Shown here piece by piece: positions 36,493 to 46,340 of a stretch of DNA of 64,000 bases. Within the stretch, counting starts at the first letter, position 1, and each line of letters opens with the position of its first letter. Below the pieces are notes generated by a model. That model did no database searches. It saw nothing but the letters and a program-made list of their open reading frames with translations, and was not told the DNA's origin. The stretch spans positions 1-64,000 of the forward strand of contig NZ_KB904667.1 in NCBI RefSeq assembly GCF_000380165.1, read 5' to 3'. The position numbers and the translations under genes were made by a program. The stretch is from Wenjunlia vitaminophila DSM 41686 (GTDB lineage: Bacteria > Actinomycetota > Actinomycetes > Streptomycetales > Streptomycetaceae).

Positions 36493-36584
36493 GGACCTCA
36501 GCTTACCGGGAGCCGGCAAGGGCACCGATACCGTGCGGCTCGAGCGGGTGCCGATTCCGGGCGGGGGCCGCCCCGACGGCGCGC

Positions 36585-37652
36585 TCAGCCGACGGCGCGG
36601 TCCGCGTACATCCGGGCGATGACGTCCTCGATCGCCGGCTCCCGGATCGACAGGTCCACCAGCGGGAACCGGGCGGCGATCTCGGCCACCAACGGGGCCG
36701 CGCTGGCGGTGGCCGGGAAGGCCAGCCACTGGCGCGGCCCCTCCACCCGCAGCGTGCGGGCGCCCTCCAGGCGGATCGGCGGCAGCTCCCGTTCCAGGTC
36801 CACCACCAGGGTGCGTTCGCTGTGCCCGCCCAGGCGCAGGCCCCTCAGGTCCCCGTCGTGCACCAACCGGCCGTGGTCGATGACCATGACCCGGGAGCAG
36901 AGCTGTTCGATGTCGGTCATGTCGTGCGTGGTGAGCAGCACTGTGGTTCCCTGCTCGGTGTTGACCGCGCGCAGGAAGGACCGCACCCGGGCCTTGCTGA
37001 CCACGTCCAGGCCGATGGTGGGCTCGTCGAGGTACAGGACGCGTGGGTCGTGCAGCAGCGCGGCGGCGATGTCCCCGCGCATCCGCTGCCCGAGGGAGAG
37101 CTGGCGGACCGGCCGGTCCAGCAGGTCAGCGAGGTCCAGGAGCTCCACACAGCGGTCGAGGTTCTCCCGGTAGCGGTCCCGGGGGACGCGGTACATCCGG
37201 CGCATCAGCGCGTAGCTGTCCCGCAGCGGCAGGTCCCACCACAGCGTGGTGCGCTGTCCGAAGACCACGCCGATCCGACGGGCCAGCCGGGTCCGCTCGC
37301 GGGCCGGGTCGAGCCCGGCCACCCGCAGCCGGCCGGAGCTGGGCACCAGGATGCCGGTGAGCATCTTGATCGTGGTGGACTTCCCGGCCCCGTTGGGACC
37401 GATGTAGCCGACGACCTCGCCGCCGCGCACGGTGAAGTCGATCCCGTCCACCGCCCGCACCTCGGTCTTCTCCCGCCGGAACCGCCCGGCGCGGGTGCGC
37501 ACGGTGAACGTCTTGACCACGTTCTCCACCCGGATCAGCTCACCGCCCGTCATGCCACCGGACGTGGCCGCCCCCGAGGACGAGGCCCGGGGCGGTGGGA
37601 CGGGGAACGCGGTGTCCCCCGTGGGGTGGTCCGGCGGCGGGGTGGGGTCCAT
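36585..37652 (-). CDS. ABC transporter ATP-binding protein (ABC-2 type exporter)
   Basis: ATPase component, 355 aa. Walker A GPNGAGKST, signature LSLGQRMRG and Walker B VLYLDEPTIGLD are intact. The first ~35 residues are Pro-rich and probably disordered; the C-terminal ~80 residues form the usual accessory domain of ABC-2 ATPases. It is the third gene of an operon with two permease genes, 4 bp after the upstream stop. The set resembles the two-permease ABC-2 (DUF990/ABC2 6-TM) exporters common in bacteria. Substrate unknown. Confidence 0.9.
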   Translation of the reverse strand: MDPTPPPDHPTGDTAFPVPPPRASSSGAATSGGMTGGELIRVENVVKTFTVRTRAGRFRREKTEVRAVDGIDFTVRGGEVVGYIGPNGAGKSTTIKMLTGILVPSSGRLRVAGLDPARERTRLARRIGVVFGQRTTLWWDLPLRDSYALMRRMYRVPRDRYRENLDRCVELLDLADLLDRPVRQLSLGQRMRGDIAAALLHDPRVLYLDEPTIGLDVVSKARVRSFLRAVNTEQGTTVLLTTHDMTDIEQLCSRVMVIDHGRLVHDGDLRGLRLGGHSERTLVVDLERELPPIRLEGARTLRVEGPRQWLAFPATASAAPLVAEIAARFPLVDLSIREPAIEDVIARMYADRAVG

Positions 37653-37656
37653 GGGG

Positions 37657-38460
37657 TCAGCTCCCTGTGCTTCGGTAGCCGCGCACCGCCGCCCGCCAGG
37701 CGAGCGCCGCCACCCCGCAGACCGCGGCGGCGACCACCGGCGAGGCGAAGTCGGCGAACGCCGGCAGTCCCAGCGGGTCGGGTCGGTCCAGGACGTGCAG
37801 GGCGGGCATCCAGTTGACGAAGGCGAGCGGGACGACGAAGGTCACTCCGCGGACCAGGTCCCTGGCGAAGACGTGCGGGGGGAACTGCGTGAGGGTGTTG
37901 CCGCCGTGGGTGAACGCGTTCTGCACCTCGGCCGCGTCCGCCGCCCAGAACTGGAACGCGGCGCCCAGCACGTAGATCCCCGCGAAGATCGCCGTTCCGC
38001 TCAGCAGCATCCAGGGCAGCAGCAGCACCCGGTCCCAGGTCCAGTCGACGTCGAGCAGGACCAGCGACCAGGCCAGTGCCGCCCCGGTCTGGGTGAGCCT
38101 GCCGAGCCGCCGCAGCGCGAACCGGTCCGCCGCGACCTGGGCGAACACCGGGACCGGTCGTACCAGCAGCACGTCGAGCGAGCCGTCCCTGATCCGTCGC
38201 CCCACCTGCTGGGCGCTGCCGACCAGCAGGTCGGCGAGCCCCAGTGCCACCCCCGAGGTGCCGTAGAGGAACGCCACCTCGCCGAGTTCGAAGCCCCCCA
38301 GGGTGTCGGTGTGCGCGAACATCACCGCGATCACTACGAAGTCCAGCCCGCTCGTCACCAACTGCGCCAGGGTGAGCAGCACGAACGAGGTCCGGTAGGT
38401 CAGGGTGGAACGCATCCACATCGCGGCGATGAACAGGTAGCCGCGCACTCCGTCAACCAC
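37657..38460 (-). CDS. ABC-2 family permease, second subunit
   Basis: Membrane subunit of the exporter, 267 aa, six predicted helices (TSFVLLTLAQLVTSGLDFVV; AALAWSLVLLDVDW; SPVVAAAVCGVAALAWRAAV). It contains the family segment RRIRDGSLDVLLVRPVPVF, typical of the ABC-2 permeases paired with a second permease. GTG start 38460 overlaps the end of the preceding permease gene. Forms a heteromeric channel with its neighbour, by inference. Confidence 0.86.
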   Translation of the reverse strand: MVDGVRGYLFIAAMWMRSTLTYRTSFVLLTLAQLVTSGLDFVVIAVMFAHTDTLGGFELGEVAFLYGTSGVALGLADLLVGSAQQVGRRIRDGSLDVLLVRPVPVFAQVAADRFALRRLGRLTQTGAALAWSLVLLDVDWTWDRVLLLPWMLLSGTAIFAGIYVLGAAFQFWAADAAEVQNAFTHGGNTLTQFPPHVFARDLVRGVTFVVPLAFVNWMPALHVLDRPDPLGLPAFADFASPVVAAAVCGVAALAWRAAVRGYRSTGS

Positions 38461-39253
38461 CCTGCACCACGACCCTCCTGGTGGCCATCGCGGTCAGCGC
38501 CTGCCCCGTGGCGAGCAGCACCACCGCCCAACCGGCCTGGAAGGCCATCGCGCCCACCAGTTCGCCCCCGGCGTGCCGGCCCAGGTACACGTCCGCCGGC
38601 ACCTGGAGCAGCGCGGACCACGGCAGTGCCCGGGCCAGCTCGCCCAACCACCCGGGGAACAGGGTCAGCGGCAGCAGCATCCCGGAGAAGAACACGGCGG
38701 TCAGGACGCCGACGGTCCGCACACCGCTGCCGTCGAGCAGCCAGAAGCCGCTGAGCGCCACCAGGTAGCGCAGGGCGAAGCTCACCACGATGCCGAGCAG
38801 CACCGACACCAGGAAGGCGAACCACCGCGCCGGGCCGGTGGGCACCCTGAGGTCGAACAGGCACCCCCCGACCAGGACCGGTACGAGGCCCCGCCCCAAC
38901 AGGTGGTACCCGGCCCGGCCGAGGTCCGCGCAGAGCCACCACAGTTGCAGGTTGACCGGGCGGTACAGGTCCACGGCCACGTCGCCGGTCCTGATGCGTT
39001 CGCCCAGCTCCTCCTCGAAGCCGCCGCCGAGCAACGACATGGCCGCCAGCAGCGCCTGCCCGAGCCAGACGAAGGTGACCGCCTGCGCCACGTCGTACCC
39101 GCCGAGCGCGGGCCGCTCGTCCCACAGCGCGAGGTAGGTGTGGGCCACGATCAGGCCGAAGACGGTGTTGGTGAAGGCCCCCGCCACGGTGGCGGCACGG
39201 TAGGTGGCGTACCTGCGGAAGCTGCGCACGGCGATGGCCGCGTACAGCCCCAT
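38453..39253 (-). CDS. ABC-2 family permease, first subunit
   Basis: Membrane subunit, 266 aa from ATG 39253, which has a strong GGGGAGG ribosome site; an upstream in-frame ATG at 39292 has none. Six hydrophobic segments, with GERIRTGDVAVDLYRPVNLQ corresponding to the RIRDG-DVLLVRPV segment of the sister permease, showing a common origin. First gene of the three-gene exporter operon, divergent from the PBP gene. Confidence 0.86.
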   Translation of the reverse strand: MGLYAAIAVRSFRRYATYRAATVAGAFTNTVFGLIVAHTYLALWDERPALGGYDVAQAVTFVWLGQALLAAMSLLGGGFEEELGERIRTGDVAVDLYRPVNLQLWWLCADLGRAGYHLLGRGLVPVLVGGCLFDLRVPTGPARWFAFLVSVLLGIVVSFALRYLVALSGFWLLDGSGVRTVGVLTAVFFSGMLLPLTLFPGWLGELARALPWSALLQVPADVYLGRHAGGELVGAMAFQAGWAVVLLATGQALTAMATRRVVVQGG

Positions 39254-39520
39254 GATCAACCTCCCCTGCGCGCCGGCCACAAAGCCCGCCACCCTAGCGA
39301 CCGAGCACCGTGCCCCACCATGGGTTTTCCGCCCGGGCCCGGCCCGGAGCGCGACGCGCGGGGACGCCCGTCACAGCCCTGTCACAAGTACTCCCGCACC
39401 GCCTCTCGTGGCACGAACAGTGACACGACGCATACAGGATGGTCTTGGTAACTTTGTTCGTTTGACGCGCTGAGCCGCCGGGGCACAACCATTGGCCGTG
39501 GGCGAGGAGTCTGTACAGGT

Positions 39521-41962
39521 ATGAGTGACGAGCCAAGTGGGACCATCGGCACCGGCCAGGGCGGCGACGGCGGCGGCACCGGCGGCCGGCGCCCCCGCCG
39601 GACGGGCTGGCGGCGGCTGCTGCCGACCTGGCGGATGGTGCTGGTCGGCACCCTGTCGTTCCTCGTGCTGTGCGTCGGAGCCTTCGCCGTCGGGTACGTG
39701 CTGGTGGACATACCGCCGGCGAACGCCGTGGCCAAGGCGCAGGCGAACGTCTACCTGTACAGCGACGGCACCGAGATAGCCCGCACCGGCGACGTGAACC
39801 GGGAGAGCATCCCGCTGAGCAAGGTGCCCAAGCACGTGCAGCGGGCGGTGCTCGCCGCGGAGGACCGCAACTTCTACTCCGAGTCCGCGGTCAACCCGCT
39901 GGCCATGGGCCGCGCCGCGTGGAACACCCTGCGGGGCGGGCAGCGGCAGAGCGGTTCCACGATCACTCAGCAGTACGTGAAGAACTACTACCTCAACCAG
40001 GACCAGACCCTCAGCCGGAAGGCGAAGGAGTTCTTCATCGCGATCAAGCTGGACCGGGAGACCACCAAGGACGAGATCCTGGAGGGCTACCTGAACACCA
40101 GCTACTACGGACGCAACTCCTACGGCATACAGGCGGCCGCCCGCGCCTACTACGGCAAGGACGCCGACGAGCTGACCGTCTCCGAGGGCGCCTACCTGGC
40201 CGCGCTGCTGAACGCCCCCAGCCTGTACGACGTGGTGGCCAACCCGGAGAACCGCAAGGCCGCGCTGGCCCGCTGGGAGTACGTGCTGGACGGCATGGAG
40301 AAGAAGGACTGGCTCACCCGGGCGGAACGCGACCGGCAGCGGTTCGCCGAGCCCGACCCGGTCCGGCCGCAGAACGGCCTCGGCGGCCAGGACGGCTACC
40401 TGGTGGAGGCCGCCAAGAAGTACCTCATGGACAACGACATCGTGGACGAGCAGTCCCTGGCGGCCGGCGGCTACCGGATCACCACCACCATCGACCGCAA
40501 GAAGCAGCAGGCGTTCGTGGACGCGGTGGACGACGAGCTGATGGCCGAGCTCAGCAAGGACCGCAAGGTGGACAGCTACGTCCGGGCCGGCGGGGCGTCC
40601 GTGGAGGCCAAGACGGGCCGGGTGGTGGCGCTCTACGGCGGCGTGGACTACCTCCAGCAGTGGACCAACAACGCCACCCGCCGGGAGTACCAGGTCGGCT
40701 CCGTGTTCAAGCCGATCGTGCTGGCCTCGGCCATCGACAACGAGGCCACCACCACCGGCGGGGTGCCGATCACCGGGTACACGGTCTACGACGGCAGCAA
40801 CAAGCGCCCGGTGGTGGACCGCGACGGCCAGCCGGTCACCCCGTACTACGCGCCGGAGAACGAGGACCAGGTGGGGTACGGCTCGATCGACGTGAGCCGG
40901 GCCATGAACCACTCGGTCAACTCCGTGTTCGCGCAGATGGCCCAGGACGTCGGCACCGACAAGGTGAAGAGGACGGCGATCGACCTCGGGTTCCCGGAGG
41001 AGGGCATCGGGCTGCACTCCGGTCCCGCGATGGCGCTGGGCACCGCCACCCCCAGCGTGCTCGACACCGCGGGGGCGTACGCGGCCCTGGCCAACCACGG
41101 GGAGTACACCGAGCCCTGGCTGGTGGACATGGTCACCAAGAACGGCAAGAAGGTGGACCTGCCGCGCCACAAGGGCGAGAGGGCGATCGAGCGGGAGGCC
41201 GCCGACTCGGTCACCGAGGTGCTCCGCGGCGTCATCGACGAGCCGGGCGGCACCGGTTTCGAGGCCAAGGAGCTGGGCCGGCCGGCCGCGGGCAAGACCG
41301 GGACCGCGGAGGAGGACAAGGCGGCCTGGTTCGCGGCGTACACCCCGCAGCTCGCCACCGTGGTCAGCGTGATGGGCAAGAACCCGAACCCGCCGTACGA
41401 CCAGAAGAAGCTGTACGGCGTGGCGGGGCTGCCCCGGGTCAACGGCGGTGGCTTCCCGGCGCAGATCTGGACGGCCTACATGCGCGACGCCCTGCGCGGC
41501 AGCTCCGTCGAGGACTTCGACCTCAAGACGACCGGCGGGGACCAGAAGCCACCGCAGGACTGGGAGCAGCCCGACCCGACGACCGGCGGGACCAGCGACT
41601 CCACCGACGACACCAGGGGCTCGCAGTCGCCGGACCCCACCGACGGGGGCACCACGGACGGCGGCACCACGGACGGCGGGACGACGGACGGGGGGACCAC
41701 CGACGGCGGCACCGGCGACCCGGCGACCGGCGGGACCACCGACGGGGGCACCGTGGACGGCGGCACGACCGACGGCGGCACCACGGACGGCGGGACGGTG
41801 GACGGGGGCACCGTGGACGGCGGGACCACCGACGGCGGCACCGGCGACCCCACCACCGGCGGGACCAGCACCGGGAGCACCAACACTGGGACCACCACGG
41901 GGACCAGCACCGGGACCACCAGCGGCACGACGACGGGCACCACGACCGGCGCGGAACCGTAG
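39521..41962 (+). CDS. Class A penicillin-binding protein (GT51 + transpeptidase) with Thr/Gly repeat tail
   Basis: Bifunctional peptidoglycan synthase, 813 aa. A short cytoplasmic N terminus and one membrane helix (about residues 43-65) are followed by the GT51 glycosyltransferase with catalytic E114 ([10 protein letters not shown]) and [11 protein letters not shown]. The transpeptidase domain has S394-V-F-K397, NHSVNS and AGKTGTAEE (KTG). The C-terminal ~120 residues are a low-complexity tail of TDGGT repeats and TTG/STG runs, extracytoplasmic and possibly wall-associated. Divergent from the ABC operon; the upstream 267-bp region contains candidate GTCACA direct repeats. Confidence 0.93.
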   Translation: MSDEPSGTIGTGQGGDGGGTGGRRPRRTGWRRLLPTWRMVLVGTLSFLVLCVGAFAVGYVLVDIPPANAVAKAQANVYLYSDGTEIARTGDVNRESIPLSKVPKHVQRAVLAAEDRNFYSESAVNPLAMGRAAWNTLRGGQRQSGSTITQQYVKNYYLNQDQTLSRKAKEFFIAIKLDRETTKDEILEGYLNTSYYGRNSYGIQAAARAYYGKDADELTVSEGAYLAALLNAPSLYDVVANPENRKAALARWEYVLDGMEKKDWLTRAERDRQRFAEPDPVRPQNGLGGQDGYLVEAAKKYLMDNDIVDEQSLAAGGYRITTTIDRKKQQAFVDAVDDELMAELSKDRKVDSYVRAGGASVEAKTGRVVALYGGVDYLQQWTNNATRREYQVGSVFKPIVLASAIDNEATTTGGVPITGYTVYDGSNKRPVVDRDGQPVTPYYAPENEDQVGYGSIDVSRAMNHSVNSVFAQMAQDVGTDKVKRTAIDLGFPEEGIGLHSGPAMALGTATPSVLDTAGAYAALANHGEYTEPWLVDMVTKNGKKVDLPRHKGERAIEREAADSVTEVLRGVIDEPGGTGFEAKELGRPAAGKTGTAEEDKAAWFAAYTPQLATVVSVMGKNPNPPYDQKKLYGVAGLPRVNGGGFPAQIWTAYMRDALRGSSVEDFDLKTTGGDQKPPQDWEQPDPTTGGTSDSTDDTRGSQSPDPTDGGTTDGGTTDGGTTDGGTTDGGTGDPATGGTTDGGTVDGGTTDGGTTDGGTVDGGTVDGGTTDGGTGDPTTGGTSTGSTNTGTTTGTSTGTTSGTTTGTTTGAEP
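41639..41951 (+). repeat. 15-bp tandem repeats encoding [10 protein letters not shown]
   Basis: In-frame 15-bp units encode about a dozen TDGGT or VDGGT blocks, interrupted twice by GDP-TTGG, then degenerate into STG/TTG codons. The units differ mainly at third codon positions, so they are old protein-level repeats rather than a recent DNA expansion. Confidence 0.8.
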
Positions 41963-42006
41963 GCCGCGGCGCGTACCGGGGGCCGGCCGCTCACCCGGCA
42001 GGTGGA

Positions 42007-42030
42007 CCGGTGGTACCGCGGCACCACCGG
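42007..42030. terminator. Hairpin between PBP and GroES-like genes
   Basis: CCGGTGGT / ACCACCGG perfect 8-bp arms with an 8-base loop between convergent stops at 41962 and 42052. Confidence 0.55.
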
Positions 42031-42051
42031 GGGGCGCCCCGGGTGGGCCCG

Positions 42052-42432
42052 TCAGAGGTAGAGCCCGGTGGCGCCTTCCGCGCCCTGGAGGCGTTCGGCC
42101 GCCACCGCGTGCAGGTCGCGCTCGCGCATCAGGACGTAGGCCACCCCGCGGACCTCGACCTCGGCCCGGTCCTCGGGGTCGAACAGCACCCGGTCGCCGG
42201 GCTCGACGGTCCGCACGTTCTGTCCGACCGCGACGACCTCCGCCCAGGAGAGGCGCTTGCCGACGGCCGCGGTCGCCGGGATCAGGATGCCCCCGGTGGA
42301 GCGGCGTTCGCCCTCGGGTATGTCGGTGCGGACCAGCACCCGGTCGTGCAGCATCCGGATGGGCAGTTTGTCGCCGCCGAACCCGGAGTCGGGCCTACTG
42401 CGGTTCGCGTCACGGGACTTCTCAGAGCTCAC
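42052..42432 (-). CDS. GroES-like co-chaperonin paralogue
   Basis: 126-aa protein with a Cpn10 fold: LPIRMLHDRVLVRTDIPEGE, STGGILIPATAA (mobile-loop region), AEVVAVGQNVRTVEPGDRVLF. It is longer than canonical GroES (~100 aa) because of a ~20-residue polar N terminus and ends in an extra ~15 residues. No groEL is adjacent, so this is probably the second Cpn10-like protein seen in actinomycetes rather than the housekeeping GroES. Role unknown. Confidence 0.82.
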   Translation of the reverse strand: MSSEKSRDANRSRPDSGFGGDKLPIRMLHDRVLVRTDIPEGERRSTGGILIPATAAVGKRLSWAEVVAVGQNVRTVEPGDRVLFDPEDRAEVEVRGVAYVLMRERDLHAVAAERLQGAEGATGLYL

Positions 42433-42511
42433 AAGCCGACGTTACCCGCCCGGCGGGGACAGGGGGCGGTCAGGGGCTGTGGAACAGCCCGCGCAGCCGG
42501 CCGGACCGGGG

Positions 42512-42832
42512 TCAGCGCCGGCGCCTGGTGCGGACCAGGGCGACCAGCAGCACGGCGGCGGCGGCCACCGGGACGACGCGTTCCATCCGCGGGGAACCGT
42601 CCTCGTCGAGGAACTGCGCCCGCAGGTCGGTGACGGCCCGGTTGACCGCCACGTAGGCGCGCCCCGCGGAGCGGTCCACCGCGGCGGAGATCCTGACCCG
42701 GGCGTGGTCCTTGATCGTCTGGGGGTGGGCCCGCACCGCGATCTCCTCCAGTGTCCTGGCGAGTTCTTCGCGCTTGCGTTTGATGTCCGCCTCGATCTGT
42801 GCGGGTGTCCTGGTGTCCCCGTCCTCGGTCAT
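42512..42832 (-). CDS. DUF3618 protein
   Basis: 106-aa protein from ATG 42832. It starts TEDGDTRTPAQIEADIKRKR, the usual DUF3618 opening, with an amphipathic helical region, and ends in one membrane helix (VVPVAAAAVLLVALV) and an Arg-rich tail. Function unknown; probably membrane-tethered. It is divergent from the bcp gene. The frame is open upstream to 42985 but only as GC bias. Confidence 0.8.
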   Translation of the reverse strand: MTEDGDTRTPAQIEADIKRKREELARTLEEIAVRAHPQTIKDHARVRISAAVDRSAGRAYVAVNRAVTDLRAQFLDEDGSPRMERVVPVAAAAVLLVALVRTRRRR

Positions 42833-42951
42833 GGGGGATAGTCTGTCAGGTCGCCCCGCGCGCCGTCGCCCGGCACCCCGATCCGGGAGCGGGGCATGGC
42901 CTACCCTCGGTCGGGTACGGAACCGCCCCCCGACGAGGAGCGCTTGAACAG

Positions 42952-43419
42952 ATGAGCGAACGACTGCAGCCCGGCGACGCCGCACCCGGGTTCACTCTGC
43001 CCGACGCTGACGGCAAGCAGGTGTCGCTCGCCGACTTCGCGGGGCGCAAGGTGATCGTTTACTTCTACCCCGCCGCGCTCACCCCCGGCTGCACCAAGCA
43101 GGCCTGCGACTTCACCGACAACCTGGAACTGCTCGCCGACGCCGGCTACCAGGTGCTGGGCGTCTCACCGGACAAGCCGGAGAAGCTGGCCAGGTTCCGG
43201 GAGAAGGAGAACCTCCGGGTCACCCTGCTCGCCGACCCGGACAAGGAGGTGCTGACCGCGTACGGCGCCTACGGGGAGAAGACCATGTACGGCAGGACGG
43301 TGACCGGGGTGATCCGTTCCACCGTCATCGTGGACGGGGACGGCACCGTGGAGCGGGCCCTGTACAACGTCCGGGCCACCGGGCACGTGGCGAAGCTCAT
43401 CAAGGACCTGGGTCTCTGA
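42952..43419 (+). CDS. bcp: Thioredoxin-dependent thiol peroxidase (Bcp/PrxQ)
   Basis: Peroxiredoxin reducing hydroperoxides, 155 aa from ATG 42952 with ribosome site GAGGAG. Peroxidatic C47 and resolving C52 (LTPGCTKQACDF) show the PrxQ helix-2 type. The N terminus LQPGDAAPGFTLPDADGKQV and the segment GVIRSTVIVDGDG are typical. Confidence 0.94.
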   Translation: MSERLQPGDAAPGFTLPDADGKQVSLADFAGRKVIVYFYPAALTPGCTKQACDFTDNLELLADAGYQVLGVSPDKPEKLARFREKENLRVTLLADPDKEVLTAYGAYGEKTMYGRTVTGVIRSTVIVDGDGTVERALYNVRATGHVAKLIKDLGL

Positions 43420-43445
43420 CCCGACCGGTGCCGAGCCGCCCCGGC

Positions 43446-44741
43446 TCACAGCAGGGCCGGGGACGTGCTGCGCAGCACGTCGAGGTCCACCGAGCCGGCC
43501 ATGGCCCGGTACCCGGCGTCGTTCGGGTGGAGGTGGTCGCCGGAGTCGTACCGGGGGGCGAGGCGGGTCGGCGCCGCCGGGTCCCGCAACGCCCGGTCGA
43601 AGTCGAGGACCGCGTCGAAGACGGAGCCGCCGCGGATCCGCGCGTTGACCTCCTGCCGCACCCGCTCGGGTTCGGGGCCGAACGACTGGTGCCCCCGGAA
43701 CGGCGGGAGGGTGGCCCCCACCACCCGCAGCCCGTGCTGCCGGCCCCGGGTGGTGATCTCCCGCAGCCCGCGCACGATCCGCCGGGCGTCGGCCTGCCGG
43801 GGCACCTTGAGGATGTCGTTGGTGCCGAGTTCGACGACGAGCACGGCGGCGCCGGTCTGCCCCAGGGCGTCCCGGCGCAGCCGGCGCAGGCCGCTCGGCC
43901 CGTTGGACGGCACCCCCGGGTCGGCGTCCCGCAGCACCCGGTTGCCGCTGACGCCCTGGTTGAGCACGCCGAGCCGGGGTGCGTCCGGGCTGGTCAGCAG
44001 CCGGACGGCGAGGAAGTCGGTCCACCGGTGGTTGGCGTCCGGAGTGGACGTCAGACCGTCGGTGATCGAGTCACCGAGCACCACCACCGCGCCCTCGACC
44101 TCCCGGTTCCACACGTCCACGCCGGAGACGTACCGCCAGCGCGAGGTGCGTGCGGTGAACGCGTGCCGGCCGCTCTCCCCGGAGTGGTCACCCCGGGCCA
44201 GGTAGGAGGTCTGGCGGGCGAACGGGTGGTGGGTGACGGTGCCGCCGGCCAGCGGCGCGTGGACGGTCACCAGCAGGTCAGCGGCGGGGGGAACGAGCAG
44301 CCGCACCGGGTCGCTGACCGTGGAGGCGCCGGGCGACACGGTGGTCCTGCCGTGCCCCCCGAAGCGCACCACGCGCAGGGTGCCCGCCGCGGCGGCGGGG
44401 CCGGACGGCCGGGCGGCCAGGGCCACCGTGCACCGCAGGACCCGCAGCGGCCGGTTCCCGAAGGCGTTGGACAGGTGAATCCGGGCGGCGCTGCCGCCGA
44501 CGCTGACGTGGACCACGTTGCGGACCGTCAGTCCCGGGTGTCCGCGGCCCGGGGCGGCCTCGGGCCCGCCGCCGACCTGGGCCGCGGACCAGCTCCCCAC
44601 CCAGCCCCTGGACGGGGCTGACCGCCCGGCCTGCTCCCGCGGGTGGTCCAGGTGCCCGAGGAGGGCGGCGGTGCCGAGGACGACTGAGGCCAGCGCGGTC
44701 AGCAGGACGAACCCGGGGCACCTCGCCCTCCTGGTCGTCAT
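43446..44741 (-). CDS. Secreted SGNH/GDSL-family hydrolase
   Basis: Extracellular esterase-like protein, 431 aa from ATG 44741 (AAGGAG ribosome site). Signal peptide of about 33 residues (RRARC then hydrophobic GFVLLTALASVVLGTAALL). An N-terminal beta domain (~residues 50-215) precedes the SGNH core: block I VLGDSITDG with S225, block III GTND, and block V DHLHPND providing Asp and His. The frame is open well beyond the start on this strand, but that is GC shadow over the DUF445 gene. Natural substrate (lipid, polysaccharide ester) unknown. Confidence 0.87.
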   Translation of the reverse strand: MTTRRARCPGFVLLTALASVVLGTAALLGHLDHPREQAGRSAPSRGWVGSWSAAQVGGGPEAAPGRGHPGLTVRNVVHVSVGGSAARIHLSNAFGNRPLRVLRCTVALAARPSGPAAAAGTLRVVRFGGHGRTTVSPGASTVSDPVRLLVPPAADLLVTVHAPLAGGTVTHHPFARQTSYLARGDHSGESGRHAFTARTSRWRYVSGVDVWNREVEGAVVVLGDSITDGLTSTPDANHRWTDFLAVRLLTSPDAPRLGVLNQGVSGNRVLRDADPGVPSNGPSGLRRLRRDALGQTGAAVLVVELGTNDILKVPRQADARRIVRGLREITTRGRQHGLRVVGATLPPFRGHQSFGPEPERVRQEVNARIRGGSVFDAVLDFDRALRDPAAPTRLAPRYDSGDHLHPNDAGYRAMAGSVDLDVLRSTSPALL

Positions 44742-44819
44742 CGGGCTCCTTCTCGGGTCGCGGTGCCGGGGCGGCGTTGTCCGTCCCGGAGGAACAGGGA
44801 CAATACGCGGGTGGAGCCG

Positions 44820-46235
44820 GTGAACCAGATGGAGACACAGCGCGAGCGGCTGTTCCGTTCGGCCGGGGTCGCGGACCCCGGGCGGCGGCCCGCGGGGGAG
44901 CGCCGCGGTGCCCGGCGCCCCCCGGGGCCCGACGGGGCCGCCCCCGGGCCCGGGCGGCCCAACCCGGGCCGGATGTCCGAGGTCAGCGAGTCGGACGAGG
45001 TCAAACGGCGCGGGGTGCGCCGGATGAAGGTGTTCGCCACGGGACTGCTGCTGCTGGCGACCGTGGTCTTCGCGCTCGCCCGTTGGCGGGAGGAGTCCGG
45101 GGCCGGGGCGTGGGCCGGTTACGTGGCCGCGGCGGCCGAGGCCGGGATGGTGGGCGCGCTGGCCGACTGGTTCGCGGTCACGGCCCTGTTCCGCCGCCCG
45201 ATGGGCCTGCCGATCCCGCACACGGCGATTATCCCCACCAAGAAGGACGCGTTCGGGCGCACCCTGGGCGAGTTCGTCGGTGAGAACTTCCTGTCCGAGG
45301 ACGTGGTCAGGGCCCGGCTGCGCGCCGTGGGCATCGGCGGCCGGCTCGGCGTCTGGCTGGCCGAGCCGGCCCACACCGAACGGGTCACCCACGAGCTGGC
45401 CACGGCACTGCGCGGGGCCCTGGCGGTGCTGCGGGACTCCGACGTGCAGGCGGTCGTGGGGGAGGCGGTGACCCGGCAGGCCACCGCGCAGTCGGTCGCC
45501 CCGTCCCTGGGCCGGATGCTGAACAAGGTCGTCACTGATGGCGGCCACCACCGGGCGGTGGACCTGGTGTGCGTGCGGGCCCACGACTGGCTGGTGGAGC
45601 ACCGTGCGTCGGTGATGGCCGCCGTCACCGAGGGAGCGCCCGGGTGGACGCCCCGGTTCGTGGACCGCAGGGTGGGCGAACGCGTCTACAAGGAGCTCCT
45701 GCGCTTCGTCACCGAGATGCGGGACTGGCCGGCGCACCCGGCACGGGGCGCCCTGGACCGCTTCCTGACGGACTTCGCCGGCGAGCTGCGCTCCGACCCG
45801 GACACCATGGCGCGCGTGGAGCAGCTCAAGGCGGACGTGCTGGCCCGGCGCGAGGTGCAGGAGCTGATCGAGTCGGCGTGGTCCGCGGTGCGGGCCATGG
45901 TGGTGGCGGCGGCCGAGGACCCCGACAGCCAGCTCCGCCGGCGGGCGCGGTCGGCCCTCGGGTCCCTCGGGGTCCGGATGCGGGACGACGCCCGGCTCCA
46001 GGCCAAGGTGGACGGCTGGCTCGAGGACGCGGCCACCTATGTGGTGACGACCTACCGGGACGAGATCACGTCCCTGATCACCGACACCGTGGAGAGCTGG
46101 GACGCGGAGCACACCTCACGCAAGATCGAGGCCAACGTGGGCCGGGACCTCCAGTTCATCCGGATCAACGGAACGGTGGTCGGTGCCCTCGCCGGACTGC
46201 TGATCTACACCGTGGCGCACGCCCTGGGCGGGTGA
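44820..46235 (+). CDS. DUF445 membrane protein
   Basis: 471 aa from GTG 44820 (GTG 44811 and ATG 44829 are possible). A ~60-residue polar N terminus precedes one membrane helix (VFATGLLLLATVVFALARWR), the conserved DUF445 block MVGALADWFAVTALFRRPMG with PHTAIIPTKKDAFGRTLGEF, a long helical cytoplasmic or extracytoplasmic region, and a C-terminal membrane helix (TVVGALAGLLIYTVAHAL). Function of the family is unknown; members are predicted coiled, membrane-anchored proteins. Confidence 0.85.
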   Translation: MNQMETQRERLFRSAGVADPGRRPAGERRGARRPPGPDGAAPGPGRPNPGRMSEVSESDEVKRRGVRRMKVFATGLLLLATVVFALARWREESGAGAWAGYVAAAAEAGMVGALADWFAVTALFRRPMGLPIPHTAIIPTKKDAFGRTLGEFVGENFLSEDVVRARLRAVGIGGRLGVWLAEPAHTERVTHELATALRGALAVLRDSDVQAVVGEAVTRQATAQSVAPSLGRMLNKVVTDGGHHRAVDLVCVRAHDWLVEHRASVMAAVTEGAPGWTPRFVDRRVGERVYKELLRFVTEMRDWPAHPARGALDRFLTDFAGELRSDPDTMARVEQLKADVLARREVQELIESAWSAVRAMVVAAAEDPDSQLRRRARSALGSLGVRMRDDARLQAKVDGWLEDAATYVVTTYRDEITSLITDTVESWDAEHTSRKIEANVGRDLQFIRINGTVVGALAGLLIYTVAHALGG

Positions 46236-46287
46236 GCCGGCCCCCGCCCGCCCGCTGCCCGGGCACACCGGGAACGGTCCGCGACGC

Positions 46288-46323
46288 GGCCGGGCCCCGA
46301 CCACGGAGGGTCGGGGCCCGGCC
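46288..46323. terminator. Bidirectional hairpin between DUF445 and MFS genes
   Basis: Perfect 15-bp stem GGCCGGGCCCCGACC / GGTCGGGGCCCGGCC with a 6-base loop, located between convergent stops at 46235 and 46341. Confidence 0.75.
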
Positions 46324-46340
46324 GGTCGGACGTGACCGGG

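Noticed and set aside
41639-41951. Direct repeats considered as a CRISPR-like array
   Set aside because: The units are in-frame 15-mers coding TDGGT in a PBP tail, without spacers.
44742-46112. Upstream continuation of the SGNH hydrolase frame on the minus strand
   Set aside because: It covers the well-supported DUF445 gene in antisense and lacks similarity; the start at 44741 has a ribosome site followed by a signal peptide.
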